From WTFY01 sp011523795 (GTDB lineage Bacteria > Pseudomonadota > Gammaproteobacteria > UBA4575), in NCBI GenBank assembly GCA_965207475.1, contig OZ242278.1, positions 868,001 through 932,000 on the forward strand: 64,000 nt of DNA. The letters are read 5' to 3'. Positions 44,439 through 52,855 of the stretch are shown here, piece after piece. Position 1 is the stretch's first letter. Every line of letters starts with the position of its first letter. The notes beneath the pieces are model-generated. The model made no database searches. It was not told the origin of the DNA and was given only the letters and a program-made list of their open reading frames with translations. Position numbers and translations under genes: made by a program.

Positions 44439-44831
44439 ATAAGAGGAAAGGATAACGTCATTGGATTTTCAGGTCGAGAGGTCTATACGGATTCGTTGAG
44501 CAAATTGTTGAGGACGGGCGCGGTACAGTTGATACGGCAAGCGGTAGAAGCCGAACTGGCCACCTTTATGGCGCAACATGCCGACAAAATGCTGGAGGAT
44601 GGCAAGGCGGGGGTGGTGCGCAATGGCTATCACCCGCAGCGCCAGGTCCAGACTAGCATCGGTCCGGTTACAGCCAGGGTCCCGAAGGTTCAGACTCGGG
44701 ATGGCACACCGATCACGTTCCGCTCGGCCCTGGTGCCGCCGTATGTGCGCAAGACGGCCTCGCTAGAGGCGGCCCTGCCGTAGCTGTACCTGAAAGGTGT
44801 ATCGACTGATGAGACCAACTATAAGAGATGA
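44439..44831 (+). pseudogene. IS256-family transposase N-terminal remnant
   Basis: The frame reads RGKDNVIGFSGREVYTDSL, then LIRQAVEAELATFMAQHADK, NGYHPQRQVQTSIGPVTARVPKVQ and LVPPYVRKTASLEAALP. This is the N-terminal part of a Mutator/IS256 transposase, whose full length is about 400 residues. A TAG at 44781-44783 interrupts the sequence before LYLKGVSTDE, and the frame is lost at 44831, so the DDE catalytic part is absent. The gene at 44828 starts within its end. It marks past transposition at the edge of the defence island. Confidence 0.8.
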
Positions 44832-45442
44832 ATAAGCCTGACAATAATTCTGTTCTCAAGGAACTGAAAAGAATAGCTAAATACTCCCAGCGAGGCCACC
44901 CTCGGAAGAACTCATTCTGGGATACCCATAACAACGATCAAGAATTTCAAGAAAGATATGCATGTGATGAGTTTGCCAAGTCACTTTCTGCACAAGGCAT
45001 GGGTAAAATTTGTGGGATTAGAAAAAATGATGAGGATTATCCAGACTGCCTTGCTGAAATGGATGGCAAGGTAATTGGGATTGAAGTTACTGAATTAGAG
45101 GAATATGACAAGGAATGGACTCTGGAACTGTTTCAGGAGCAAGTACTTAAAAGAGTCTGGGAAAAGAACAAGAACGCCCAGATTTCTGGAAGGGAGGAAC
45201 TATTGGATTCCCTAGACCAACTTTATATCCTCATTCTGATCGATGATCCTGGCTTAGCTCCTGAAACCATAGGCAGGTATATGAGGCAACCTCTTGGATC
45301 AAAGCCTGACAAGATTGACGAAGCCTTTGTGCTAGTCAAATGCTTACCTTCAGATGATCCTGTCATTCGAGGACGTGAACTTGAACCTGAAGAGGAAAAG
45401 TTGGAATGCATACACTTTCAGATTCTCTGGAAAGAGTGTTAA
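44828..45442 (+). CDS. Hypothetical protein with PD-(D/E)XK-nuclease-like segment
   Basis: A 204-residue, charged protein of unknown function. The segment YPDCLAEMDGKVIGIEVTELE (P72, D73, E87) resembles the central strands of the restriction-endonuclease-like fold, but the usual lysine after the acidic residue is a threonine (EVT). The remainder includes LYILILIDDPGLAPETI and DEAFVLVKCLP. It sits between a broken transposase and the SIR2 gene, in a defence island. The ATG has only a weak AAGAG upstream. A nuclease role is speculative. Confidence 0.6.
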   Translation: MNKPDNNSVLKELKRIAKYSQRGHPRKNSFWDTHNNDQEFQERYACDEFAKSLSAQGMGKICGIRKNDEDYPDCLAEMDGKVIGIEVTELEEYDKEWTLELFQEQVLKRVWEKNKNAQISGREELLDSLDQLYILILIDDPGLAPETIGRYMRQPLGSKPDKIDEAFVLVKCLPSDDPVIRGRELEPEEEKLECIHFQILWKEC

Positions 45443-45672
45443 GAGACAACTTAAAAGCAAACAGTGGTTAATATGGCAATGTGCCTTTAGCGATCAGGTT
45501 TGTAGGTTTCCCAGTATTTGCATGACAGTTTCTGTGCATCGGCAATCTGTTGATGGTTCATTTCCTTGGTAAGGATTTCTTTATTCTTTCAAGCATAGGC
45601 TTGAACATGATCTTCAGGTACGCCTTCGCCAAGGGCATACATAAAACCAGGACATCCAAGACAAGAGTGACT

Positions 45673-48600
45673 CTACCCACCATGAAGAGCCGACCCACTC
45701 GAGTCAATCGCGTAGCGAATCTCAGGAAATGGATCGTTTTCTGCACTTTCAATCCAGCGAACGACGGCAGGCTTGGAATCGAAACCGTCTTTTGCCATTG
45801 CTATGGCTAACTGCACACATCTCAAACGCAGCAATGGGACATCGTCGAAATCCTTTTCATTGCCGACATCGTAGCGGAGCTCCTCTCCAAGGTAGCCTAG
45901 CCCCTGTGCAACCAGACTTCCAATGGCACTGCGGTGCTCGGAACTGCCTTCCTCATACGCCCATCTCGCGATTTTGAGTGCTTGAATCAAAGCTGCTTTT
46001 CTTCGGGTTGCAATGACGACACCAATTTCCTGTACAAGATCAATAGGCGGAGGTCTCAATCCAACTTCCGTGTCCTTCTCGAAATACAACCAGAACTCCA
46101 ATGCTGCCGCAGCGTTCCTGGCTGTTTGCTCATCGTCCGCAGCCAATCCCATCTGAATTGACTGTGTGATATCTTCGAAACGTTCGGGCAACGCTTTGCT
46201 CAATCCGACCAAAACGGCATGAGCCGGAAACTCCGACTCATGCAGGGTCTGTACCTTCTCGTACAAGCTATTAGCAACAGCTTCAGAAATTTCTATTTTC
46301 AAAAGAACATATGAGAGGCCGTAAATCGCATTCCGAATCACATCATCTGCTCCTTCTGCAAAAACTGGAGCGGATTGTCCGGCGAACCTGACTGGACTTG
46401 GCAGTGAAGCTTTTGCCCACTGCCCGACTATATCCTCAAGATAGGATTGTTCCGCCTCTGAAAATGATAGCGACTTTCCGTGAGCCTTGAGAATGCTGAC
46501 AGCAGAACCAACATGCAGTAGTATCGCGTTCGGGGATGCTGATTCACCATTGGGATCTTGGCTTAGCCATTTCGCACGAAATCTGTGTTCCGCAAGACCT
46601 AGCTCAGGTTCCGGCAATACGGAAAATGCCCAATCGTGGATATCCGTGCCAGCTGGTAACCTCTCATGGCTGGAATAATCTTCCCCCCAGAGTGCCAAGG
46701 CAATCTCAGACTGTTCACTCTCTGCTACGGGATGAAGATCCAATAGCCAACCTACCCTGCCCGCTGCCCGTCTTCTTGCTTCCCCACCGCTTCGTAGTCC
46801 GCGCACAAGATACCTGATGACCTCTTGCCATTTAGCGTCGTCGTGTGAGTCTGTCACCAATTTCTTGACTGTACTTCTATCCAGCACTTCACAAGGATCA
46901 GGATATTGTTTTTCGAAATCGCGTACTCCATCGGTTCCAGCATCACCGGCTTTAAACTCATCCATACCGACAATGGGCGCACTGAATAAATCCAGTACGC
47001 GCACTGATTTTCGTTGTATTGGCAAGGCTTCCCAGGATCTCGAAAGTATATTTATAACAGGGGTTCGTATGCCCACTACCGATGCAACCGACTTGTGCTC
47101 ATACCAGCGCAAGGCACTGCTGAAAATCAAGTCGGCACAGTCATGGTCGAGACGAAGTACAAATCGAGACAAGCCCTCGACGACGACTGGCAATCTTCCT
47201 GTCCAGTGACGATCAGTATCAGACTCTGAAATTCGAGACAGCATGAACTCAATCGCATTCACACAGTCTTGTGCAAGACGAGTTACTGATTCTTGCGGGA
47301 TTGTGGCGACGAGGTTCCGTGAAAGCACAAAATTCAGTGTCCCTGTTGTTTTATACTCAGCAGCCCGAAGCACAATCCGTGCTGCCAATTCAGGCTCATC
47401 CAGGCGCAATTGCTTTGCAGCAAGCTTCAGGTTTTTTGAAGCGATTGGCATCCCGGGGCCAGATGGAGGCAGACCAAGGACTTCAGTAGCGCGAACAAAC
47501 CTGTGCGAAGCCTGCCACCGCCGAAATTCGACGTTGGAAAAACTTAATCCTGGTATCCAGACCCTTCCCAGATCGAAATGAGCTCCTTTTTCAGAGTCGC
47601 TCTCGTCTTTTATCTCTTCGGCGTAGCGTTGCATTTCAAGTGGTGCGTTGCACCTGAGTGGCGTCAATTCGTTCCAGCGCCGCTTCCGCTCAATCCACAT
47701 CGACCAAAGATCCTCCCACTTCAGTGTCGCGCCTGCACAACAGAGCGCCCACGCTTCACGCGAATAAAAAGCAACACTGCTGTCATCTGGAAGGGCACTT
47801 CGGATTGCAGTGAGTGCCATGGAATTCAGTTCTCGCGCTTTTTCATTGTGTCCTATTTCAAAAAGAAGGGCTGCCTTTCTCATCATCCAGACGGGATCGC
47901 ACTCTTCCATATGCCACCCATCTACCAGGCCCTCCACTGAACGGTAATCCAATGAATAGATTGTCCAAAGACATCGTTCATGGTGAATGCGATGCTCAAC
48001 GTCCTGGTTCATGTTTCGAAAAGGCAAAAGCATTGAGAGCCGTTTGCCGAACTCTTCTTCGTCAAACCGGAACCGTGCGGCTTGTACGAGGGCAAAGGCG
48101 ACCGCAACCCACGCTTCAGAGATTGCTGGCCAGTCTGCATCCGCATCTGACTTGCCGTCTATCTTTCGATTCTGGCAATCAACAAGATTCAAGACACCCA
48201 ATGCAGCTCTCTCGAAACTCAATGACGTCGGCTCCAAGTCAGATATCGGCTCCAGTCGAATTTCCCAAAGCCACCATAACTCCCGAAGCGCATTCAGGCG
48301 TTCCACTACAGACAGGTCCGGAATCACCCCTAAAATGAGAGAGGCCTTTTCTCTGAAAGGTGGCATAGTTGCCCGTACGCCTGAGGGGGCAGTCAACCAC
48401 CCGGGGTAAGTTTTGCTTCTATTGTGATTCCATACATCCAGGTGAGCCCGAGCAAAATCTGCCTGACTTGGGGCCTGATTGCCCAACGTTTGCGCTGGCT
48501 CCGCTTTCGGTTTCTCGGCAGTTTTTCGATCTACAGGTTCAAGGTATTCCGGAACAGAATCCTCAAAAAGACCCGGAGCGGAAGGCCACTCAGCCGGGTC

Positions 48601-49488
48601 ATATGGGCATCCATATTCCAGTGTGCGCAAGATCCAGTCCATTGACCATTCGTGACGAAGTTCCTTTGGCCACTGACCAGCTTTTGGGTGACGCGCAAGA
48701 TCGATCGGGATGACATTGCGGTCCTCTAACATGCGACGCCGGTGTATTGATAAATCCAGCCATCCAGCCAGGTAGATTTTAGGAGCTGATGTCCCGAGGT
48801 TGTCACGGACCCATCCAGACCAATGCAGAAAATTCGGGTCATTTCCTGAAAATCCTATCAGACAAAATACGGTTTCCATCATGGACTGCTGCACTGTGTT
48901 TACAAGTGGTGCAAATTCCACTGGATACGTTCGATAATCTTCTTCTGTGACAATAAGTGGAAAACGTGTATCTACGGACCCGTGCAGCTTGACGATGCGT
49001 GGCCTTGCAGCCAGCGGGATTCCGTTTGCAGTACGCAAAAGACCATAAGATCGCTCCGTCACAGATGAGCATGCCCTCTCCAACAACGTATCCCAGTTGG
49101 TGGTAAATACATCCTGCCAAGGCAATCTGAGGAGTCGCTCGTGCATTCGTCCTGGCTTGAATGCGTCATCGTGGATCAGGTCAAGCAGTAGGCGATGAAG
49201 GTCCGCTGGCCCAAAAGCGGCCTTATATTCCTGCGCCAATCTCAGCACACCACTGGGTTCAAAATCTGCAGCGGCTACTGATGTACCACACCGGTCGTCA
49301 TTACCTGGATACAGTCGGTGATATATCTCCTTCGCGATGCCACCCCAAGTGGGCATTGCAAGCATGCCTGGACGTATGCTCTCTGCATTTCTGCTGAAGC
49401 CCGATCCCACCATAACGGATGCCCCAACTGATCGTTGCCAAAGAGCATCTCTGACACGATTGATGTGGCTTTGGTCAGGAAATTTCAT
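45673..49488 (-). CDS. SIR2-domain defence protein (defence-associated sirtuin-like)
   Basis: A 1271-residue protein with an N-terminal SIR2-type NAD-binding domain of about 300 residues. It shows VMVGSGFSRNAE, TTNWDTLLERA with the catalytic asparagine N131, VKLHGSVD with the catalytic histidine H169, and FCLIGFSGNDPNFLHWSGWV. The remaining roughly 950 residues look helical and HEAT/solenoid-like. Known defence-associated sirtuins (DSR1/DSR2) have this layout and deplete NAD+ after sensing phage proteins, and the N-to-H spacing of 38 is the same as in DSR2. The C-terminus would be the phage sensor. No antisense or partner gene is needed in known DSRs. The function is inferred. Confidence 0.8.
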   Translation of the reverse strand: MKFPDQSHINRVRDALWQRSVGASVMVGSGFSRNAESIRPGMLAMPTWGGIAKEIYHRLYPGNDDRCGTSVAAADFEPSGVLRLAQEYKAAFGPADLHRLLLDLIHDDAFKPGRMHERLLRLPWQDVFTTNWDTLLERACSSVTERSYGLLRTANGIPLAARPRIVKLHGSVDTRFPLIVTEEDYRTYPVEFAPLVNTVQQSMMETVFCLIGFSGNDPNFLHWSGWVRDNLGTSAPKIYLAGWLDLSIHRRRMLEDRNVIPIDLARHPKAGQWPKELRHEWSMDWILRTLEYGCPYDPAEWPSAPGLFEDSVPEYLEPVDRKTAEKPKAEPAQTLGNQAPSQADFARAHLDVWNHNRSKTYPGWLTAPSGVRATMPPFREKASLILGVIPDLSVVERLNALRELWWLWEIRLEPISDLEPTSLSFERAALGVLNLVDCQNRKIDGKSDADADWPAISEAWVAVAFALVQAARFRFDEEEFGKRLSMLLPFRNMNQDVEHRIHHERCLWTIYSLDYRSVEGLVDGWHMEECDPVWMMRKAALLFEIGHNEKARELNSMALTAIRSALPDDSSVAFYSREAWALCCAGATLKWEDLWSMWIERKRRWNELTPLRCNAPLEMQRYAEEIKDESDSEKGAHFDLGRVWIPGLSFSNVEFRRWQASHRFVRATEVLGLPPSGPGMPIASKNLKLAAKQLRLDEPELAARIVLRAAEYKTTGTLNFVLSRNLVATIPQESVTRLAQDCVNAIEFMLSRISESDTDRHWTGRLPVVVEGLSRFVLRLDHDCADLIFSSALRWYEHKSVASVVGIRTPVINILSRSWEALPIQRKSVRVLDLFSAPIVGMDEFKAGDAGTDGVRDFEKQYPDPCEVLDRSTVKKLVTDSHDDAKWQEVIRYLVRGLRSGGEARRRAAGRVGWLLDLHPVAESEQSEIALALWGEDYSSHERLPAGTDIHDWAFSVLPEPELGLAEHRFRAKWLSQDPNGESASPNAILLHVGSAVSILKAHGKSLSFSEAEQSYLEDIVGQWAKASLPSPVRFAGQSAPVFAEGADDVIRNAIYGLSYVLLKIEISEAVANSLYEKVQTLHESEFPAHAVLVGLSKALPERFEDITQSIQMGLAADDEQTARNAAAALEFWLYFEKDTEVGLRPPPIDLVQEIGVVIATRRKAALIQALKIARWAYEEGSSEHRSAIGSLVAQGLGYLGEELRYDVGNEKDFDDVPLLRLRCVQLAIAMAKDGFDSKPAVVRWIESAENDPFPEIRYAIDSSGSALHGG

Positions 49489-49786
49489 GTCCGACGAGTC
49501 TTGGAATCGCTTTGAGGATTGTCCTTTAAAGACAAGCGGTATAATCCCTCATGTCACCTCCAAGCTCAAAGAAAAATCACCTATGTGCAGGCTAGCTTCA
49601 TTATGCAATGCACTACTTGGTCGCGGTGCCCGCACCCACTTCCTACGGGCATATTCAAAATTCTCTGTGGGAACTGTTGGTTGTGAGGCTTGTAGCTATC
49701 AGTAAAAAGATAACTGTTTTCGTCTATGTTCCCCTTTCAACTTGAAATAAATTAAGAAAGTGTTCACGGCGTTTATGGATTTTTAC

Positions 49787-51487
49787 TCAGCTATTAGGGT
49801 GCCCCAAGAACGTATTCAGTCGCTCGCTGATTAATTTGCGGCGTGCTGAGAGAAAGTTCTTGTATTCGTCCTCGTTAAGCAATTCTTCACCTGTCGGTAT
49901 ACATTGTGCCGAAAGTGGTTCAATACCTGACTTTGAGATGATTTCCGGAAAATAGTGGATTGGTGCCTTGTCGCTAATTTGTCTATTAGTCTTTCCTCCT
50001 ATGAAAGCCAAGTTGGCAATATCATCTGCCTCCCGGGTGGTATAGCGACCCTTTAAAATGGCTTTTGGAAAGATATGATGAAATTGCAAGCGATGTTGTG
50101 AACCTCCATGGTCGAGAGCAATTGCAATGTTGGAACGCCAGTCTCTGGCACCACCGGCACGAAAAGCGAGGAACATGGTCTTGAAGATAGCACTTCTCTG
50201 ATTCCGTCCCTCCAGCTCCTCTGGTGCAATTTCAAGACGACCAACTTGCAGTCGTAGACGTTCTATGAGTTTTTCCACCCCACCACCCTGTCGCAGTACA
50301 GCCAAGTCTTGGTCCAACAGAGTTTCGCTAGACCCCCTGGAGTACCGTCCCTTCGCATTCGCTAGTAGCACCCATCGTTTCAACATCTCAGATTCCTCAG
50401 GCCCAATAACGTAATCGCGCTTGTGGCCATAGTAGGCCAAGGCTACGATCAAATAGGGTGACGACAGTAAGACAGGGCTATCGATAGCCGCATTGTTTTT
50501 AAGAAAGTTCAGCGCGAATTGCATTCCGCCTACACTTTGTTCCCAACCATCTTGCAACTCCTGCAGTGTAAGTCCACCGACCGTATGAAAGCGGGATTGA
50601 CCAGTGGCAAAGGCAACAAGGTTCCTGAGGTATGTCGCAAGATCAAGATTTAATCCGGCTTCTGCACACTCTTTCTGGAATGCCTGAAATATCTTTAGAG
50701 CACCACGCCATTTGGCTGTAATTTGTGCTAAGGCCAGATCCGACCCACGAAGCTTCGCTCCGAGTGAATTGACTCTAACGAATATCTCTGTAACTTCATC
50801 GTAGGAAAGGGTTCGCTCCAGAACATCCATGCGATAAATGTAACGGCGTATACCCCGAAGCCGTGCTAAGCGTTTACTGTATTTTTCTACTCGTGGATCA
50901 TCTAGTTCTGTAATTCCAGCTCTTTTCAGGAAAATCTGGTCGCTATCCGTTTGGAATACATCTGACACCTTGACCCAGTGCGGAAGCTGTTCCAGTTTGC
51001 GGGTAGCAACGACAAAAGTCATTCGATCAAAGCGCGCTTGCAACTCATCTTCGCTTGAGTCGGTTTCGTCCTCAATACGGTCCTCAGCTTCTTCATTATT
51101 TTCATTTACCTCGGTGACAACCGAGAGTATTTCCGGGTGTTTGAGATTGAAGAGGATATCAATCGGCCTGCGACGCCCTCGAACGGTAACAGGTTGACCA
51201 CGGATGACGGCGGATAGAGATGTCAGGCGCTGTTGTCCATCAAGCAAAAGCCGATGGGTTTGAAATGCATTGCTCTGCTGGTCGATGGCGAGATCTTGTA
51301 ATGGAACATCCTCATCAGTTTCCCACAGAAGTATCGCACCGGATGGGTAACCCCGATAAAGTGAGTCAAGAAGGTCACGAACGCGAGTGGAGCGCCAAAC
51401 ATACCGACGTTGCATTTCAGGTAGTCGGAGATCGCCACGTTCGATCATTCCCACGAGTTCTTCGACAGTTGCATCTTGCTTAGCCAT
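49787..51487 (-). CDS. DUF262/HNH protein (GmrSD-like)
   Basis: A 566-residue protein. The N-terminal DUF262 domain has LRLPEMQRRYVWRSTRVRDLLDSLYRGYPSG and the hallmark DGQQR at residues 83-87, a nucleotide-hydrolysing ParB-like site. An acidic stretch around residues 130-150 (NENNEEAEDRIEDE) precedes a helical middle. The C-terminus has an HNH-type nuclease segment, LQFHHIFPKAIL, with IANLAFIGGKTNRQIS. Such fusions include type IV restriction enzymes (GmrSD) and BREX-associated BrxU-like proteins that cut modified phage DNA. It stands alone between SIR2 and DUF2806 genes. Confidence 0.82.
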   Translation of the reverse strand: MAKQDATVEELVGMIERGDLRLPEMQRRYVWRSTRVRDLLDSLYRGYPSGAILLWETDEDVPLQDLAIDQQSNAFQTHRLLLDGQQRLTSLSAVIRGQPVTVRGRRRPIDILFNLKHPEILSVVTEVNENNEEAEDRIEDETDSSEDELQARFDRMTFVVATRKLEQLPHWVKVSDVFQTDSDQIFLKRAGITELDDPRVEKYSKRLARLRGIRRYIYRMDVLERTLSYDEVTEIFVRVNSLGAKLRGSDLALAQITAKWRGALKIFQAFQKECAEAGLNLDLATYLRNLVAFATGQSRFHTVGGLTLQELQDGWEQSVGGMQFALNFLKNNAAIDSPVLLSSPYLIVALAYYGHKRDYVIGPEESEMLKRWVLLANAKGRYSRGSSETLLDQDLAVLRQGGGVEKLIERLRLQVGRLEIAPEELEGRNQRSAIFKTMFLAFRAGGARDWRSNIAIALDHGGSQHRLQFHHIFPKAILKGRYTTREADDIANLAFIGGKTNRQISDKAPIHYFPEIISKSGIEPLSAQCIPTGEELLNEDEYKNFLSARRKLISERLNTFLGHPNS

Positions 51488-51622
51488 TGGTCTGAATTTC
51501 CAGTGAAGTGCTTATAGGAAGCATTCAAGCAGATATGAAACGAGATTAACCTGCAAAACACCAACAACGTCGACCCCCATCATCGCATAAACCTGAATGG
51601 CCTGTCACTACACCGCTATAAG

Positions 51623-51637
51623 GCCTGTCAAGTATCC
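51623..51637. repeat. 15-bp direct repeat, copy 1
   Basis: The sequence GCCTGTCAAGTATCC occurs here and, identically, at 52701-52715. The two copies flank the DUF2806 gene. On the minus strand each contains TTGACA, but no matching -10 follows at the right distance. Confidence 0.7.
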
Positions 51638-51682
51638 TCTGTCATAAACCAGATGGCCACAGTTAACATACACTCCATGTTG

Positions 51683-52684
51683 TCACAGCTCTTCCGCGTC
51701 GAGATAGCGTCCCTCGTTTTCCGTGATCTGCTGATATCTCGCCAGCGTAACCTTGAAACCTTGGTCTCGAATTGCCTGCCCAAGCTTGCGAATGTAGGGT
51801 TCGTTCGGTTTGAATGCTCCAAGCTTCAAAATCTCTCTCCCCAACGATGTAAGGCGGTAGACTTTAAGGGTAATCTTTTTGTTCGGATCCTCATGGGTTA
51901 TAACCAGCACTCGCCCATATGCCACGAGGCCAAGTTCAAACTTGCTGGAAGTTACTGACGGCATAGGTTTTTGTAAATTCTGCAAATTCGAGTTTACGAT
52001 ACCCAAATCGCAAAGATCTAAAAGAAACCTCAGGGTAATTCCTTCAGACTCCAGCAGGGATCTACAGCCTTTGAATACGAAGTCGCTTTCAACAACAAAT
52101 GGGGCCAGCTTCGTGATCCACTCTGCTTCCTCTGTCGACAGGCTCCTCAGAAATTCCAGCGTCCGAAACGAGAACGTACCAGGGGACTTCACCTCTCCGG
52201 CAAGTACGCGTCCCCAAAGGGCCTGCAGCTCTTTTGAAGATACCTGGCTTGCCGAGTCCCGCCAGCGAAAGAGCCAGTCCTCCTCGACACACCGGTCGGG
52301 TGGTTCCTGTGAATCATTTTGGAGCTCAGCCTCTGCATTCAACAGGGCCTTGCCAATATTTACCTCGGATCGTATCTCGCGTATCACCTGGTTTTTTTGT
52401 GCCGCAGACACAAGTGCAGCCAAATCCAATTCTTCATGGAGTGATTTTATATCTGGAAGGTTTTCAGCTTCGACAAGTTGCCCCTCATCTGTCAAGACCT
52501 TGCGTCCTGATTGAACTTCTTTGATGTCCTGCTCCAGTTGGGCGAGATCTAGCCGTTCAGTACGCCGAACAGTAATTTGTGCCTGCCCAACTCTGCGGAT
52601 TTGCCAAGGTCTTAACAACCCGACAATGGTTTTCTCAACCGTGTCCCAAAGACGAATAACAAGCTTTTCACCGGGCAAGTCCAT
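51683..52684 (-). CDS. DUF2806 family protein
   Basis: A 333-residue cytoplasmic protein matching DUF2806, most clearly at EEDWLFRWRDSASQVSSKELQALWGRVLAGEVKSPGTFSFRTLEFLRSLSTEEAEW. The N-terminus (GEKLVIRLWDTVEKTIVGLLRP) resembles an amphipathic or membrane-proximal helix, and the C-terminus (YRLTSLGREILKLG) looks like a winged helix. The function is unknown; the family turns up in islands and defence neighbourhoods. It is bracketed by 15-bp direct repeats and lies downstream of hsdR on the same strand. Confidence 0.78.
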   Translation of the reverse strand: MDLPGEKLVIRLWDTVEKTIVGLLRPWQIRRVGQAQITVRRTERLDLAQLEQDIKEVQSGRKVLTDEGQLVEAENLPDIKSLHEELDLAALVSAAQKNQVIREIRSEVNIGKALLNAEAELQNDSQEPPDRCVEEDWLFRWRDSASQVSSKELQALWGRVLAGEVKSPGTFSFRTLEFLRSLSTEEAEWITKLAPFVVESDFVFKGCRSLLESEGITLRFLLDLCDLGIVNSNLQNLQKPMPSVTSSKFELGLVAYGRVLVITHEDPNKKITLKVYRLTSLGREILKLGAFKPNEPYIRKLGQAIRDQGFKVTLARYQQITENEGRYLDAEEL

Positions 52685-52700
52685 TCCTGCATTGTAGTCA

Positions 52701-52715
52701 GCCTGTCAAGTATCC
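52701..52715. repeat. 15-bp direct repeat, copy 2
   Basis: This is identical to 51623-51637. It lies 17 bp upstream of the DUF2806 start, while copy 1 lies 46 bp beyond its stop. Confidence 0.7.
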
Positions 52716-52855
52716 CATCCCCTGAACTAAAGTTTCTTCAGAATTTATGTCCTACATGAGTGAAAACAAATGTCTGAGCTTGGAAGCACAGCACTTAAAC
52801 ACTGCAGTGAACAGCATCCTCTTATTTACGCCAACTTCCATCGCTCGCTCCAGCA

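Noticed and set aside
49519..49545. Plus-strand TTGTC-N7-GACAA inverted repeat followed by TATAAT, pointing into 49.55-49.79 kb
   Set aside because: No plus-strand gene or terminator follows and no -35 is at proper spacing. A small RNA is possible but unsupported.
51623..52715. TTGACA within the 15-bp repeats as -35 boxes on the minus strand
   Set aside because: For copy 2 the ATG is only about 20 bp away, and for copy 1 no -10 hexamer follows at 16-18 bp.
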